Part shown: piece by piece, positions 12,350 through 23,763 of the stretch
Layout: the number at the start of each line of letters is the position of its first letter
Numbering within the stretch: the first letter of the stretch is position 1
From: Dendrobium chrysotoxum
Taxonomy: Eukaryota > Streptophyta > Magnoliopsida > Asparagales > Orchidaceae
Direction of reading: 5' to 3'
DNA: 64,000 nucleotides
Assembly (NCBI GenBank): GCA_019925795.1
Contig: CM034305.1
Coordinates: 93,966,433-94,030,432 of the forward strand
The notes under the pieces: model-generated
The model's database searches: none
Told to the model about the DNA's origin: nothing
Seen by the model: the letters and a program-made list of their open reading frames with translations, nothing else
Position numbers and translations under genes: made by a program

Positions 12350-12709
12350 TCAGGCGGCCATCATATGTTGCCCCATTATCGTACTGCCAAGGCCTTCCCA
12401 AGATGATATGGCACACATCCATTTCAAGGACATCGCAGTGGATCTCACAAGTGTAATTCTTACCAATGGAGAATATGACCGACACACCTCCGTTACAGGC
12501 ACTTCTACTCCTTTTTTAACCCAGCTTATTTTGTAAGGTTGGGGGTTTCGGGTTGTCTTCAGTTGGAGTGCTTGGACTAATGAACGGGAAACTATATTCT
12601 CCATACACCCATTGTCAATGAGTAAGTCACAAACTTTGCCATTAATAGTGCACCGCGTGCGAAAAATAGCATTGCGCTGGGACATATTTGGTTGTCGCGG
12701 TGCCAACAA
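12350..12709 (-). pseudogene. Gypsy aspartic protease region
   Basis: The 119-residue open frame starts MLAPRQPNMSQRNAIFRTRC and carries LLIDNGCMENIVS, where the catalytic triad of pepsin-like retroviral-type proteases (D-T/S-G) appears as D-N-G. A D-x-G with S or T is normal, so the enzyme as read may be impaired. A frame change near 12480 is visible, because DVCHIILGRPWQYD continues in a different frame (12189-12485). Confidence 0.75.
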
Positions 12710-12839
12710 GAGTCATTCCATGATGCATATGACTTGATCACCTTCATCTGCCACCACATCCTCTGTCTTCGATTCCATCTCCTCAGTTTGTTCAGCAGTG
12801 TTTTCATCACATTCCCCTTCGATAATTTGGATTTTTGGC

Positions 12840-13990
12840 CGAGTGGGGCATTCATTGGACTTGTGGCCGATTTGGAAACATGAAAACACTTCAAGGTCGA
12901 TGGCCTGGTGTAGGGGTTATCTTTGATAGGCACCCTTAGTTTGGGCTGTGACTTTGGATCAGGTAACTGAGCTTGGCCCGCATGAGATGCCTACGGGTTG
13001 GGAATGGGTTTAAGGTTCTATCTCGATGGCCTTAGTTTTGGTGGCTGTTCACTGGGTATTCTTCGATAACTGGAGCTGCGAGAGTGTCGAGCCAACTGAA
13101 TTTCGGCCTTGAGGGCGAAATTTGACAACATGGGAGAGTGTCCAGACGGAGTTGAGTTTCAATTTTCCTTGGATAGCTTCCCTTAAACCTCCAATATAAC
13201 GAGCAACAAGCTAAGTGTCCGATTCATGGAGGTTGTTGCGGGCACTCAACTTATAGAACTCTTCAGTGTAGTCACTGACAGTCCTGCTGCCTTGAGCGCA
13301 ATGCTGGTATCGGACATATAGGAGCTGTTCATAATCGGTTGGAAGGAAATGTGACCTCATTAGCTGCTTCATCCTTTGCTAGCTACGAACATCTCCCTTG
13401 CCTTCCCGGCGCCTATTCGGCCTAACTTGCATCCACCATGCATTGGCTCCTGCCTTCAATCTGCACGCAACGTATTTAACCTACTTCTTAGGTGCAATGT
13501 CCATGTATTCGAAGAATGTCTCAACAGCTCTCTCCCAATCCAAATAATCTTCAATATGCAAACGGCCCTCGAAGAATGGAATATTCAGTTTAATGCGAAA
13601 TTCCTATGGAGGTCTAGGATTGTGATACCCTCCCCTCCTAACATCGTGAGGATACTCACCCTCACCTTCGTCCGAGTCAGACTGGATAATTGGTCGGACC
13701 TGATTTTGTTTGTCATCAGAATTAGAGACTTCAGGTCTCGGGATTGGATTTCTCCTCCCAGTGCGCTCTATTGCTTCATTCATTCAACCCATTTGCAAAT
13801 TCGGTGGTGCTTGATGATGGTTGTGACCATGGCCATCGCGGTTATGGAGGTCTCGTCGGACCTCTAGGGTGAATTGCTTGAAGTCGGTAGGGAGCTCTGC
13901 TAACTGGTTGGAGATGGTGGGCTGCATCGCCCATAGTGCGTCCAAGCTTCGATCATCGTCGAAAGCTGCTCGTCGGCTGTTTTCTGCCAT
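12840..13990 (-). pseudogene. Gypsy gag, broken
   Basis: Probable start at the ATG whose complement is at 13988-13990 (MAENSRRAAFDDDRSLD). Downstream, in pieces, are gag core motifs: EGRLHIEDYLDWERAVETFF, then YVACRLKAGANAWW, YTEEFYKLSARNNL and VARYIGGLREAIQ. At about 12850-12890 a CCHC-type zinc knuckle ends in FQIGHKSNEC, but a one-base shift separates its first cysteine from the rest. Several in-frame stops are present. The same motifs, more decayed, occur in the element at 23432. Confidence 0.8.
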
Positions 13991-14004
13991 CGATGCTGGT
14001 CCAT

Positions 14005-14022
14005 GAGCTGGATCTGATACCA
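14005..14022 (-). promoter_or_regulatory. Primer-binding site, initiator tRNA-Met type
   Basis: On the minus strand the sequence reads TGGTATCAGATCCAGCTC, four bases inside the 5' LTR. This matches the usual plant tRNA-iMet primer complement (TGGTATCAGAGC) apart from the end. Confidence 0.85.
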
Positions 14023-14025
14023 ATT

Positions 14026-14327
14026 TGGTGTGATACCGAGCAACAACCTGCAAGAAAACCAGACGCCTAGGCAAAACTCAAGAAATCAATAGAACAGTGA
14101 AAACAAGTTTATTTTTCTTCTCCTTCATTCTATACTGATATTGTCATATATAGTTCACTGTAGCTAATGGCAGTATTGCAAATAAGCCTAGTACTTAACA
14201 TAAAATAGTATAAACGAGCTAATTATAAAAAGAAGTGGCTCTAAAGGCCTGGCGGGCGTGGAACATCCTGCCATGTGCATGAGATAAGTTGTCTCCCCTC
14301 TCCTTATGCTGTGACTGCACCGCATCA
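14026..14327 (-). repeat. Gypsy 5' LTR
   Basis: Aligns with 9231-9533; the primer-binding site lies just inside it. Confidence 0.93.
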
Positions 14328-14332
14328 TAATT

Positions 14333-15993
14333 TTTAGGGGAATTTACATACATAGCATTTAAAATTATCATATTTATATATTTACCCCCTGCACCTTATT
14401 ATTTGAATGTGATGTCACTCCCCTATCACAATCTCTCATGCATGAGAGAGGAAGTCGTGATGTAATCTCATGGTGGGAACTCACAACGTTGGGCATTGAT
14501 ATGATGATGACATGTGACGAGAAAGTCGCAACTATATCTTGTTGGATATATATATATATATATATATATATGCTCCTATATAAAAGATTTCAACTTACCA
14601 TTTCCATCAGGGATCTGATTACATGTGAGATAAGACCCCTTTTTATTCCCAGTACTATCGTTAAGAAGCTTGAATGTTTCTGAGCTAAATTCCTCTTTAA
14701 TAGTGATGTTGGTTCTAAAAAGGCCCACCTAATCACTAAGGCAAGCACATGTATCCCTACAATTAAGAGGGACTCGAGATTCCTCCTCAATCGATCTTGA
14801 ACTCTGTTTACAATGTTAAAATATTTGGAATTTTTTACACTCTAAGGGCACCCCAACCTACCGATGGAAATTCATCTATAATGGCATATGACACTGTTCT
14901 CCTTCATATCATCTCATTTTTTGAAAAAAAAAAACGTTCACTAACTATACTAACACGTTCAGACCTTATCTCTCCTTTTTGGTAGGGGTATTGAGGTCTC
15001 AAAATCGTCGATCTTTTTGCTAAAAATAACATTATGATTTTACGTTTTTGCCAGTTCTGCTATATGGAGAATTAAATTGTCAATCATCTATATTTCATTG
15101 CCATTCTTGTTCAACCTAATTAAATGAAGCCCCCCCATTTGGAGAAAACTTCTCACTTTATAGCTCAATTAATGAGGCTTATAGTCAACTAATTTGAAGG
15201 GGTCTATGTCAAAATTTTTTATTCTTTGCCATCTTTTGCCTGATTTGTAGCATCTGGAGTGAATATAATGACTTAGTTCATGGAAAAAAAACATTTCTAG
15301 CATCTCTAACATTCCACACAAAACAAAATTTCAGCTGTTATGCAAAGGTGAATAATGGAAACATTTGGATCAATGATCTAGCATTATCACCTTCCTCTTT
15401 CCTTCATGATTTTGCTTCTTGGGCTTATTGCTGTTGCTGTTAATGGCTATTGTCTGTTTTGGCTTGCTGATTATATTTTTGGTCATCTGGTTCTCTCTTT
15501 CACACTATTTTGATTTCTGTTTATATCAAATTACTTATAAATCAAACTAATGGTTGCACTCAGACACCTATAACTTTGGACATTATTGATCTGATTTTTT
15601 TGCTGGTCCCACCTCTTTTGTTTTTAAGCTTTTACAAATTTGTAACTTTTTTTCCCTTAATTCTCTTTTTAGCCCCTCTTATCTCAATTTCCCAAAAATA
15701 AAAAAGAAGGGGCTTAGAATTTCTATCAAATCATCAGATCCTCTTTCTTCCAAATAAGTCCTTGTCGCATGAGATGTCCAGAGAAAAACTCCAACGGTCA
15801 TATCACTGACTGTCACTTCTGCAGCTGTCCATTAGTTGGCTTCCATGAATTAGCCATCCAATCTTCCACATTAAATCTCCCCACTTGCAGCTTTATAACC
15901 CCATTAAACATCAAGTTCACCATCATTCATCTTTTTCTAACTTCATCAATTAACCAAAATTACAGTATAATAAACAAATTAAATGAATGAAAT
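14333..15993. other. Non-coding interval with an (AT)n run
   Basis: No supported gene. An (AT)n microsatellite lies at 14546-14571. The short open frames here have no recognisable domain and are AT- or T-rich. Confidence 0.5.
14546..14571. repeat. (AT)n microsatellite
   Basis: Thirteen uninterrupted AT units. Confidence 0.95.
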
Positions 15994-16158
15994 GAGAAAT
16001 TATTTTGTGCGATCACTGAAAGGTTCAGAGGGGAATTAGAACTCGTCACTTCATCCAGTACCGAGCAGTACACAACAGCGATACGCAGCAAAAAAATGAC
16101 GTGACACGTTCTCATTCGCCTTTGGACGTCGTTTGGTGACCACACAGAATAATTTCTT
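15994..16158. mobile_element. Mutator-like MITE, family copy 1 (165 bp)
   Basis: The ends form an inverted pair: 'gagaaattattttgtgcg' on the left, 'cacacagaataatttctt' on the right. A 9-bp target duplication is visible with 7 of 9 matches: 'gaatgaaat' (15985-15993) and 'gaatgaagc' (16159-16167). The 9-bp duplication and G...C termini fit the Mutator superfamily. No coding capacity. Confidence 0.75.
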
Positions 16159-16981
16159 GAATGAAGCACAGTGTTCTCACACAAATTCTGTCCCGTTTTG
16201 AAGTTTCATAGGAGTTCCAGGTTTGAAGTAGAGGAGGAATGCATCTTCGAAAGCATCACAACTTATTAAATCAATAAAATTATATACATCAATGACATAA
16301 CACTTATTTCTCCATTAGCCATTGCATCTCTCTTCTTATTCACTTCTGATAAATAAAGCCTTACATAAGCAGACAAGGCCATGATAACGCATATCCACAG
16401 TAAAATTATTATCTGCAGAAGCAGCTGAAAGAGTACGGAGCTTTTAATGTTTACAGTATGTTTTGCTTATTGCACGTGCAATGAAACCAAACGAAAGATT
16501 ATTGATATAATATAGCTTATTTAATAGCGGATTTTCACAGCCACCATTTGCTGACAATTCATATAAGCTAATAAGATTTTAAAGGAAAAAAAAAAAGAAG
16601 CAGCTTTCATGAACATAGACGAAGCATTAGTGAACAAAACTATACAGAGGGAGATGGTCTTTAATCGAGAGGGAGTCAGAGGGTGCCCATGCAGGATTTG
16701 ATTAATGTGAAGAAAAAGGGGGAGACAAGAACAAAAGGCTCATAAATAAACAGCTCATGAGACCTAAGATGCTATAAATATGTGTCAAATAAAAACAAAA
16801 ACCTTGAAAAGACAAGAGAGGGAGCTTCCTCACTAATTCAATTCTCAATTGTAGATTTTTTTTATTTTTTTTCAAGGAAGAATGTGGATGTAGATTGATT
16901 TTGTATATTGAAGAAAAATAAGAGCTATATGGAAGCTGGGTCAATGAGAATGAGCAATAATAGATTATACAATGTGAGAGT
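16159..16981. other. Non-coding AT-rich interval
   Basis: Nothing supported between the MITE and the SINE target duplication. A 115-residue minus-strand open frame (17049-16702) looks like compositional noise: hydrophobic, S/L/F-rich, with no domain, and it overlaps the SINE. Confidence 0.45.
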
Positions 16982-16997
16982 AGCTCTAAAAAGAGAA

Positions 16998-17083
16998 GAG
17001 ATCGGGTCTGCGGCCGATTGGTCGATGGAACACGTTCTTCCCATCTCACCCAGGCTCGAATCTCCTAACTGTCCAAAAAAAAA
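16998..17083 (+). mobile_element. SINE-like insertion (86 bp)
   Basis: Flanked by a 16-bp target duplication with one mismatch: 'agctctaaaaagagaa' (16982-16997) and 'agcactaaaaagagaa' (17084-17099). It ends in an A run and contains a B-box-like 'ggctcgaatctcc' with 'gcggccgattggtcgatgg' upstream as a weak A-box. It differs in sequence from the SINE pair at 8981 and 42895, so it is a second family. Confidence 0.75.
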
Positions 17084-17607
17084 AGCACTAAAAAGAGAAT
17101 AAAAATTGAGGTAAATGCCAACAAATGGAATGAACAATAAAGAGGAAGATCAATAAAAAACATCTGGGTAGGCTTATATTAAGCTTTTATTTTAGGGGAG
17201 TGGGTATGATTTGGTGGGATTAGAAGTTAAAGTATGAAGAAAATTAAGGGAAAAAAGTCAAAGAGCAATTAGGTTACTAGATGAGAGGATATAGATTCCT
17301 TAAATTCCACAATAGAGTTTCAATTTGCCTTTCCATGTAATGACATCCTCACCAAGAGATATAGTAATATTATATAAACGATCCTATAAATTATATTAAA
17401 TATTGGTGCATGGGGATAGAGATTTCTATTTGAGTTAGACATGATATCACATAGTGATGTATTAGTAGAAAAAAAAAAGAGAGAAGAGAGCAGATTGATC
17501 GAACATCTTTAGCCAACTTTTTCTATAAATTTAAATGCTATTAAATGTGGAGAAAGAGGTGTTATTTCGAACATTTATTGATATGTGAGCCTAATCTCCT
17601 CCCAAGA

Positions 17608-17769
17608 GAGAGATTATTTTGTGCGGACACCGGACGGTTCTTCCCGTCCGGTACCGCTCAGGTGCTGAGCGGTACAAGCTCGGTACCAAGTGCGGTACAT
17701 TTTTGGGGTGACATGGCGCATTTTTATTGGTCTCCGGACACATCTGGTGTCCGCACAGAATAATTTGCC
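17608..17769. mobile_element. Mutator-like MITE, family copy 2 (about 162 bp)
   Basis: Inverted ends 'gattattttgtgcggacacc' and 'gtgtccgcacagaataattt' extend into a longer stem (CCGGAC blocks on both sides). The interior is a nested set of GC-rich inverted repeats around 'accgctcaggtgctgagcgg'. No clear target duplication. It shares the outer 18 bp with the copies at 15994 and 44908. Confidence 0.7.
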
Positions 17770-18304
17770 CCAGCTTGGAGCCTTCAATGCACCTCTATTG
17801 AAGATTACTTTACAAGTTTATGATCTCCTCCCTTTGATGTTGTCAATAAAATACTATTTCTCCAGTTTGTATGCTTTTTCACATTTAAGTGTCCATCTAT
17901 ATAATAAGTCCATAGTTTGTTTTAATTGAAAATATATTGTGTGTACGTACATGTTATAGCTACATCGATTTCTTGACCCTCGAATATCAGAGTACTCGTT
18001 TAGATTAATTTAACTCAATGATCTTAAATTTTAATTTAGATTGATTTTTATGAACATCATTATTGACCCCAAAAAAATGGTGATTGAGAATACACCAATA
18101 TTTTATTCTCATTATTAGATATTTGGGTACGATAATCAATACTGTAAGGAACAATATAGTAGGGGAATCTAATATGAATTAAAAATGGATCTATCCTTAA
18201 AAATCTAACCTCTTTGTAGATAAAATATATCCATCCTATCCATTTTATCTATTTCAACATTAAGGTTCTATTACCCCATCTCTTTAGTTTTAAATGAATA
18301 ATAA

Positions 18305-18480
18305 ACTTAGGTTGATTATGGAGTAACCTATGTTGATTAGGTTTGTCCAATGATTTTAGATCCTTTCATATAATGCTTTAGATAATAAAGTTTTGGTTGG
18401 GGTAGATCTTATATCATTTTGTGTTTAATTAAATAGATTTAGAAGAAGCTATATATTAGTTATAATTGCAAGGTTAATAA
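18305..18480. repeat. Direct repeat, copy A (about 180 bp)
   Basis: Matches 18686-18855 over most of its length, with shared anchors 'tatggagtaac', 'atgttgattaggt', 'caatgattttagat' and 'agatttagaagaag'. Several substitutions and small indels separate the copies. Confidence 0.75.
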
Positions 18481-18685
18481 ATGCTCCTTCTAAATCATTT
18501 GATCTATGAATGAGTCTAACTGTTATTTCATTTTTTAATTAACTATGGTTATATAATGTTCGATTATATTATGGTAGATTTAGATAAATGTTTGAGTTAT
18601 GCTTTATTTTTGATGCAATAGATTGAAAGGAGATTGAATATTAGTTTATATTTATAAATTTAATTTTTGATTAATAATGATTAAA

Positions 18686-18855
18686 TTGGGTTTTATGGAG
18701 TAACTTATGTTGATTAGGTGGGGGCAATGATTTTAGATGGTTTTGTTTAATGTTTTAAATTATAAAATTTTAGTTAGGGTTGGTCATATTACATTTATGT
18801 TTAATTAATTAGATTTAGAAGAAGTTATATATTAGTTATAATTATAAGATTAATA
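18686..18855. repeat. Direct repeat, copy B
   Basis: Partner of 18305-18480, offset by about 380 bp in the same orientation. Confidence 0.75.
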
Positions 18856-19076
18856 TTAGGGCTATAATAATTGGCTTAAGTTAAGTAAGGTCCACTTATG
18901 CCAATTTCATTTTATTTTAATATCTTTCTTTGTATATTGATAGTTGATAAATGATTCATATTGTATAGAGCCTTTGATTAACTTATGTCTAATGGAACTT
19001 GGTTGGATCTCAATTAACTCAGAGTTTTGTTTTGCTCATTTCACTACAGAAAATTTATCCTATACCGACGGAATTT

Positions 19077-20234
19077 ACAACAACAATAACATCATCAAAC
19101 CTTTGTCCCACTACGTGGGGTCGGCTAGTCACTCATCCACCTGAGCATCCTCACTCTGCAACCCTTAACTTAGTATTATGCTTCTCTTTTAATAACCAAC
19201 ATTCGGCACCATAAAGCATTGTAGGTCTCACCACCATCTTATAGAATTTTCCCTTAAGTTTGAGGGGGACTTTTCTATCACACAACAAGCCCGATGCATT
19301 CCTCCACTTCAACCATCCAACTTGAATTCTGCTAATAATATCCCCATCTATTTCACTATCACTCTGAACAATAGAACCAAGATATCTAAAATGTGTACTC
19401 TTATTAATGACTTGATCGCTCAAAGTCACAATCCCCTCACTATATCTATTACTACTAAAATTACACTCCATATATTCCGTTTTAGATCTACTCAAGCGAA
19501 AACCTTTAGACTCTAAGGTTGACCTCCATAATTCAAGTTTACCTTCAACTCCCTCTCTAGTCTTATCAACAAGAAGAATATCATCAGCAAAAAGCATACA
19601 CCAAGATACATCCTCTTGCAAATGTCTAGTGAGAACATCCATGACTAAAGCAAAAAGATAAGGGCTTAAGGCTGATCCGTGATGTAATCCTATCGAAATA
19701 GGAAAATACTTGGTCAAACCAGCTTGTGTTTGAACACAAGTAATAACTCATGCATACATATCTTTAATGATTTGAATATAATCATTATTAACTCCTTTCT
19801 TTTCAAGAACTCTCCATAACACCTCTCTTGAAACTTTATCATATGCTTTCTCTAAATCAATAAATATCATATGTAGATCCTCCTTATAATTCTCTCTATA
19901 TTTCTCCATCAAACCTCTCAATAAATGTATGGCTTCCATAGTAGACCTACCCGACATGAATCCAAATTGATTTTGAGAAACATTAGTATCACGCCGCAAC
20001 CTACGCTCCATACCTTGCTCCCATAGTTTTAAAGTATGACACATTAACTTAATTCCTCTATAATTCGCACAATCTTGTGCATCACCTTTGTTCTTAAAAA
20101 TAAGAATTAACACACTCCTTCTCCACTAATCTGGCATCTTTTTAGTCTTCAAAATAGTTAAAAAGTTTAGTAAGCCAAGAAATTCCTTCATCTCCTAAGC
20201 ATTTCCACACCTCTATTGGAATATCATCAGGTAT
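19077..20234 (-). mobile_element. RTE-type LINE, 5'-truncated (1158 bp), inserted in CACTA
   Basis: Flanked by a perfect 11-bp duplication 'cgacggaattt' (19066-19076 and 20235-20245), which is itself a CACTA subterminal motif. On the minus strand it reads reverse transcriptase: GRSTMEAIHLLRGLMEKYRE, IFIDLEKAYDKV, and LFADDILLVDKT with the catalytic FADD box near 19600. A frameshift and stops separate 20113-19748 from 19717-19151. The tail is an imperfect (TTG)n at 19077-19090. It closely matches the copy at 53690-55370 but lacks the last ~350 bp of coding sequence, where it joins the tail directly after the LLKEKHNTKL block. Confidence 0.9.
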
Positions 20235-20617
20235 CGACGGAATTTCCAGAGGAAAAATTCTTTCTAGCAAAAATTTTGCCGGTAAATTTTTACTGAAATT
20301 TTCCGTTGGAAATTCCGTCACTAATTAATGAACCCGATGACATTTCCAATGAAATTTTTTATCATAAATGTTATTTAACTTCAGACAGAAAAATCCATTG
20401 AAAATTCTACCAAAAAAGGCCCTATTTCATCTTGAGCCCACCTCCCTCTCCTATTTCTCATTTTTTCCTCTCCTGAAGACATCTCTCAATCTCTCTATCG
20501 CCCATCATCATTAAAGGTGATTTCTAGACCATTTTGCTCAGTTTCTTTGATATTTGGAAGGTAAATCTTCATCTCTTTAATTATTTTTAATTTTTTAAAG
20601 ATTTCATCCATTAGGTT

Positions 20618-22808
20618 AAAACCCACATAGGGGCATGCACGTTAATATAAAAATGAGATTACAAGTCCTTACTGAATCATAAGTTCTCTAAAAATATAAC
20701 AATTGAAGAAAAAATTATGAGCCAATGATTCAATCTAATACAGATAATAAACAGAAAAAAAAGAAGGCTAGCCAAACCAGCAAGAGGACGACCCAAAAAA
20801 GGGACCTCATGAAGAGCAGAAGAGCATCAGCAACCAGCCATCCAAGGTCACCTCCAGCCGAAAAGGAGCAACCCAAAAGCCACCAAGCATCAAAACCTGT
20901 AGAAAATCTAGAAAGAGCATGAGATACCAAACATAAAAATAAATGCCAATGGAGGAAGACCGCAGCAAAACACACCAGAACCAAACCAACCCAAAACAAC
21001 CAAAGGAGAATAGGAAAACCCAAAACTGTACGAGCCAACCAAGACCAAATAAACAGCCACAGCCACAACCCCACAAAAGAATATATCATAGAACAAAGGA
21101 ACAACAACAACAGCACAAAGACCAGCTCATAAAGTTTTTTTAACTTTCATTTTGTTATTTTCTTTCCAAGACCCATATAAAAACTAGCTTTATCAATTTT
21201 CATCACACCCAAATTAAAGTCCTCTAAAGATACTTTAGAATAGGCAGCATAAATATCCCCATCACAATAGATATTATTAAAGAATTCCTCCATCCAATCA
21301 GAGTGATCAACAGAATCAACATAGTGCTCACCAACTAAGTTAATGCATGCATCCGGCAAGTGAAAAGCCGACAGATCAATAATCAGGACACTATTAAAAA
21401 CATCATGCCTTCAATGGATAAACCAGAATTCAAGATAGGATTAAAAGTAGAAGACACAATTTTATCCACAACATCAAAACCTTCATTCGACATGATCAAA
21501 CTAGCAGCAATAGAGTTATCAGAATTAAGAGCAATTTTATCCATTTCCTCACCATCAGAATCCAAATTCTCTAAAGTATTAGCATCAGAAGGAGTAAGCA
21601 AAGGAGAATCAGCATTGTTGTTAACACAGACAACTTCAGAAACACCAATATTAGCGGAAACCAAAGAAACTAAATGCACATTATCAAAATTAGAGATATG
21701 ATCATTCAAAAGCACCTTACTAGAATCCCCAGCAATATTAGGAACAATATCTATTTTCATATAATGTAAAGACAAAGTCGCAGCCTCCACAATAGAGGCA
21801 ATTTCCATTTCCAGTTCATTTAAAGTCAGAACCCTAGACGCCACAACAGGGTTAGGGACAAAAATAGCATCTGGCTAAATAGAAATGTCAGCCTTCCTTA
21901 GATGAGGATGTAATTTAACACATTCAAAATTTTTATGACCCACAACTTTACAGTGAGAACAAAAGCTTGTCAAACCTTCCAAATCTACCTTTTGAATATA
22001 GCCGAATTTTTCAGGACTAAGCCAAACAGGCAAACATCGTCGGGATAGGATTTAGACATCCATCTCCACCTAAATATGTACAACAAACGACCTAAAACCC
22101 ACAACAGTGGCATTATCCGTATGAAGTGGTTGGCAAAAAATAGATCCCAAATTGAAAAGAATACAAGGAGAGAAGAGATGGGGGAGAGGTTCCAGAAATG
22201 AGATCCAGACAAGGACGATCGACGATTCTTCTGATAGATCAAGAATGGGAGTCCATTTTATCAACTTTATGAAACAACCATAAACGAAGTAAGACCTATG
22301 CGCAAACACCCTACCATAGTCAAGATCGTTAGAAAGCTTAATCAGAACATTGCTTTGATCCAAAATAGTGACAGAAAACTCACACGACAGTTTGAGGTTG
22401 AAAAAGAATTTTCTAATAGAATCTAACACTGGCCTACGGAGCGAAAATTTCCCAACTAAAGCGTAATCAAAAGGCTTGGCTAGAAGAAGAACTTCTTCCT
22501 CAGAGATCCATAACCTCGGTAAACCCCTAAGCTTAATAACTTTTAGATCCGGAAAGTCAACCAAAGCATCAGATCCAGATAAAACATCATTGAAGGATTT
22601 AGAGCGGTTATTACATGAAAGAAAGCCATGATTGCAATGTTTAAAGACAAATGACATCGAAAAACCACGCAAAAATAAAAGAGAAACAAACAAAAGAGGA
22701 TAGGAAACAAAGGACGGAAGAAAAACATAACAAAACTACGAAGAAAACCACAAAAAAAATCCAAGACCAGTGCCTAGGGCATCGCCCTAACCGAGCGAGG
22801 AGGAAGCA
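20618..22808 (-). mobile_element. L1-type LINE derivative with ORF1 only (2191 bp)
   Basis: Flanked by a perfect 12-bp target duplication 'atccattaggtt' (20606-20617 and 22809-22820). The 5' end on the minus strand is GC-rich, as in plant L1 leaders. ORF1 (22700-21150) is followed directly by a GT-rich 3' region (21146-20618) homologous to the 3' end of the L1 at 37843 (shared 'ctctaaaaata' and 'aaacccaca' blocks on the plus strand). No endonuclease or reverse transcriptase sequence lies in between. It therefore looks like an internally deleted L1 mobilised in trans. Confidence 0.85.
21150..22700 (-). pseudogene. L1 ORF1 protein (DUF4283 plus CCHC zinc knuckle)
   Basis: One main frame runs from 22693 to 21383, with three or so in-frame stops between 22090 and 21880. 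The N-terminal half has the DUF4283 pattern seen in plant L1 ORF1: IKLRGLPRLWISEEEVLLLA, FDYALVGKFS, VTILDQSNVLIKLSN. Later come SPEKFGYIQKVDLEG and a knuckle CSHCKVVGHKNFEC (C-x2-C-x4-H-x4-C). A tail in another frame (21359-21147) has DWMEEFFNNIY. ORF1 proteins of this type bind the LINE RNA. The acidic, serine-rich middle (21840-21390) is of unknown role. Confidence 0.8.
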
Positions 22809-22999
22809 ATCCATTAGGTTTTGTTAAAATGCATTTTATTTATATTTAGGGTTGCACATAAATTATCTTTTACATCCATCACTTTGTCAGAGATAGAATT
22901 AAATGCAAAATGATTTTTTTATGGCACATTTATACCTAAAATTATAATATTATGGAGGGTGACATATATTGTTAAATTATTATATTAAATGGTTATTAT

Positions 23000-23431
23000 T
23001 TATATTTAGGTGCTGAGTATTAAAATTGATTAAGATGTTCATCGAGAGTATTTCAATGAGTTTATAGGTTCGCTTAAGGAAATCAATTCTAAGAATAATA
23101 TAATTCCCACATATTTTTTTTAGACTAAGAAGTTAGTATCCAAGTTGGGTTGGCTGCTACAAAAATTGATTGTCATATCAATAATTATAAGTTGTATTAT
23201 ATGTGACTACTTGACAGAAGTTGCATGTTATAATTTTAGTGCACCTCATTACAAACCAAAATCTAGAAAATAATGAAAATAGAAGGATGTGTCATATTTT
23301 AAGTTGTTTTATTTATCCATCATTCCTAAACTTCAACAATTGTGCATCAATGAGCTCCATTGTTCACATGAGATGACACTTAAGCGGGTGTTCTTACTCA
23401 TCCATCAGATGCAGAAGCATGAAAAGACTTT
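23000..23431 (+). pseudogene. CACTA TNP2 transposase, N-terminal fragment
   Basis: Reading the plus strand gives, with frame changes, KKLVSKLG, then YLTEVACYNFSAPHYKPKSR, and SYFKLFYLSIIPKLQQLC followed by IHQMQKHEKTF. These correspond in order to TNP2 blocks before the catalytic DGF motif. The frame is cut exactly at 23431 by the gypsy insertion and resumes at 28567. Confidence 0.7.
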
Positions 23432-23733
23432 TGATGCAGAGCATTATATAAAAAGCAAGACAAGATACTACTATATCACTTTTCTGTTATTTCCACTATC
23501 CTTAGTATAAAACTTTTTATCCTTTTACAGCTATCTTATTTTGCTATAACTTTTTAGTTTGTATGGACTGATATAGCAAGAGACGGATACAAGAAAATAT
23601 ATAGGGATGTAGAAGTGAGAAAGGCATATTGATTTTCTGATATAATTTAACAGACCCTTATTTTGATATCTTCTTGTATTCCTTGTTCTTTTCATTTCCT
23701 GTTAGTTGATACTAATTGGAAGCTTCTATGCCA
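23432..23733 (+). repeat. Gypsy 5' LTR
   Basis: TG...CA ends; aligns along its length with 28264-28566 despite many substitutions. Confidence 0.92.
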
Positions 23734-23736
23734 TAG

Positions 23737-23751
23737 TGGTATCAGAGACTC
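23737..23751 (+). promoter_or_regulatory. Primer-binding site, initiator tRNA-Met type
   Basis: 'tggtatcagagactc', three bases after the 5' LTR, matches the plant tRNA-iMet complement for its first 11 bases. Confidence 0.88.
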
Positions 23752-23763
23752 TAACTAAGAGAA

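Larger units (their letters stand above)
9231..14327 (-). mobile_element. Ty3/gypsy LTR retrotransposon, complete ends
   Basis: Two 302-303 bp LTRs bound the element, which is flanked by a perfect 5-bp duplication TAATT (9226-9230 and 14328-14332). On the minus strand the order is LTR, primer-binding site, gag, protease, reverse transcriptase, RNase H, integrase, LTR, which is the gypsy order. The coding region has several stops and frameshifts, so it is inactive as protein source. By eye the LTRs differ at roughly a dozen positions, so the insertion is moderately young compared with the related element at 23432-28566. Confidence 0.95.
17770..19041. other. Non-coding interval with a direct repeat
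   Basis: No gene. It contains the diverged direct repeat listed separately and is otherwise AT-rich. Confidence 0.5.

Noticed and set aside
20725..21143. Several overlapping open frames on both strands rich in W, F, C or Q, T, K.
   Set aside because: They lie in the low-complexity, CA-rich 3' region of the L1 element, which also occurs at the L1 at 37843 with different frames.
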